The notes under the pieces were generated by a model that saw nothing but the letters and a program-made list of their open reading frames with translations, did no database searches and had not been told where the DNA came from. From contig NW_003149268.1 of the NCBI RefSeq assembly GCF_000003605.2, positions 158,501 through 193,699 on the forward strand: DNA of 35,199 nt. Reading direction: 5' to 3'. This document shows, piece after piece, positions 33,701-35,199 of the stretch; the first letter of the stretch is position 1; the number at the start of each line of letters is the position of its first letter. The translations under genes and the position numbers were made by a program. Source of the stretch: Saccoglossus kowalevskii. Its lineage: Eukaryota; Hemichordata; Enteropneusta; Harrimaniidae.

Positions 33701-34094
33701 TAAATTGATTTCATTCTTTAATAGTTTCTCTTTAGAAGTTACTTTACACAGGTCTTCATTATAGTTCTTGAGGAAGGCATTGTGTTAACCCTAATTTACA
33801 TTTCCTTGACCCTAGCAAATAAAGAAGGACCTTCATTTGAGGAAAATACAATAAATTTATTGTCAATCCTTTCACTCATTGACTTTTACAAAATGTTGAC
33901 ACAAATCTATAAAATCATATCACGAAAATTATGGCAGTGAAAGTTCAGCTGTTTACAGTTTTCTACATGCATTGTATATGTGTCTTGTATCCAAGTATGA
34001 GGTGTTAATGTGTCACTATAATACAAGTTGTCCCTTGTTAAATAATTGTCATAGGAGGGAATTTTAATTTAGGTTTGCTAACAAGTTTTTGGTA

Positions 34095-34232
34095 TTTTAT
34101 TGCCTTGCGAAAACCCATACTATGAGGATGCCGCAAAGTATGTACAAAGACGGTCCAGTGAGAGTATTGAAAAAAAACCTTCCCTCCTTGTGTGACCGTG
34201 TGTTGTCAGTGTACTTACAATAACATAATAAC
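34095..34232. repeat. Diverged relative of the 4011-4168 hairpin element
   Basis: GAGGATGCCGCAAAGTATG followed by TACAAAGACGG matches the arm of the element at 4011-4168 with few changes. The opposite arm is only weakly visible (TACTTACAATAACATAATAA). Ends are approximate. Confidence 0.45.
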
Positions 34233-34342
34233 CTTATCTATCCCAATCCAATTGCTTGGTGTGAGAAGCCCAGAACTGGGTAAAATAGTCGACATTATAT
34301 TAACTTTTTTGTTGTGAACTTAACTTCCAAAAACCTCCACTA

Positions 34343-34375
34343 TGTTGGAAATATTGCATAATAATATTTCCAACA
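34343..34375. repeat. Perfect 13-bp hairpin TGTTGGAAATATT
   Basis: TGTTGGAAATATT at 34343-34355 and its exact reverse complement at 34363-34375 enclose a 7-base loop. No coding context. It may be chance or the remnant of a palindromic element. Confidence 0.65.
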
Positions 34376-35199
34376 ACAAGGTAGAATTCAGATGCCTTGT
34401 ACATTTCTAACCTATAAAATATAGATAGGTGACAGATGTATAATATACTTTCTTTTGAAGGTATTTTATACTTCCTTGATTAAAATTAGGTCAACCTTTT
34501 CACTTTGGCGCGTAGATGTTTTGACTTGACAAGTTGTTTGACAGCTAGCAAAAAGATTGGGTGTCGCGCATTGTCCGCGACGCCTTTTTTATGACGTTTT
34601 GAACACTTAGTCAATTTGAGCAGTATTATTTGTACTAATTCCATGCATGAGACGAATAAACAAGTTGCATAAATGTTCTTTGACACTAATAGTTAATCAG
34701 TTTCAGTATCCCTATCCAAAAAAACACACCAGAAATAATTGCTTTTACTAAAAATATCATTAAAAGCCAATCCAACTAAGAGGGAAAAAATGAAATAGCA
34801 CTCGAGACAAGTTTGGTGATTTGTAATTTTAGTTCAATGAATCAAACTATGTCCCAAAAAGTTTGCTATACTGTCATCTGTGAACTCTGTATTTGTTCAA
34901 TGTCCCTCTCCAGATTTGTTGATTAAAGTGTTTGCTGCTATAAATCTAGTGTCAATAATTGATTGGGATCTGCTTTAATGTGATAGTGTGTGTGTGGGTG
35001 ACCTTTGGTGTTTAATGTATTTATGATAATGTAGTTTGCCTGACTTTACGCCAGTTATTTGTAGTTTTCCCTTGGTTTTGGTGTTCTTTAATATTGTCAG
35101 TTTAGACAAAAGCCTACTTGAAAATGAAAATACCCAGAATTTATTCATTTTTCGATAAAGTATTTTTAAAAGATGTGGATGGTGGCATTTTTAGCTCCG

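Larger units (their letters stand above)
27797..35199 (+). other. Large first coding intron of the Met-Asp-Lys gene (continues past the window)
   Basis: No convincing exon in the required phase was found to the right edge. The plus strand is visibly T-rich with many poly-T runs, and no transposon with clear ends is seen apart from the related hairpin motif near 34114 and the hairpin at 34343-34375. Open frames on either strand here are AT-rich and without family features. An unseen small exon cannot be excluded. Confidence 0.5.

Overview
The window is eukaryotic, animal-type DNA: spliced genes with GT-AG introns, AT-rich introns full of short inverted-repeat transposons and microsatellites, exons richer in GC than introns, and one 50-base assembly gap. 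The signal peptides, intron density and repeats suggest a marine invertebrate (invertebrate deuterostome or lophotrochozoan). I cannot name the species from the sequence.

About the first 22 kb is a cluster of three secreted glycoside hydrolase family 3 (GH3) genes of the beta-xylosidase type. GH3-A is on the minus strand and runs off the left edge, so only exons 1-5 are present. GH3-B (4985-12726, plus) and GH3-C (15004-21960, plus) are complete, with 10 coding exons each and predicted proteins of 745 and 742 residues. A and B are head to head across about 1.6 kb; B and C are head to tail. All three share the same intron positions and phases, and several exons have identical lengths (160, 171, 92 and 90 bp), so they are tandem duplicates of one intron-rich animal gene. 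Each keeps the catalytic Asp. B and C also keep the Glu-rich motif expected to carry the acid/base, and the C-terminal fibronectin-III-like domain. They probably act outside the cell or in the gut lumen, cleaving beta-linked xylose or related sugars from dietary polysaccharide.

The introns and spacers of the cluster hold at least two families of non-autonomous inverted-repeat elements. One has five copies bounded by TTAA with ends like AGGGCGGTGGTC. The other has three or four copies ending in GCGCCCTCTAGTGAC and carrying TGACGTCA palindromes. There are also a long hairpin element, a hAT-like element with an 8-bp target duplication, and pentanucleotide arrays.

From 22.2 to 24.8 kb the sequence is repeat-dominated: a 19-bp tandem repeat, a GTTGC/GTTGT array containing the gap, the hAT-like insertion, and a minisatellite of 40-bp units (about 17 copies). 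From about 26.3 kb a second, unrelated gene begins on the plus strand. A long leader exon ends in a start codon with only three codons (Met-Asp-Lys), followed by a 91-codon exon encoding a Pro/Ser/Thr-rich then acidic, disordered N-terminus. Its next intron appears to fill the rest of the window (27797-35199). I do not recognise this protein.
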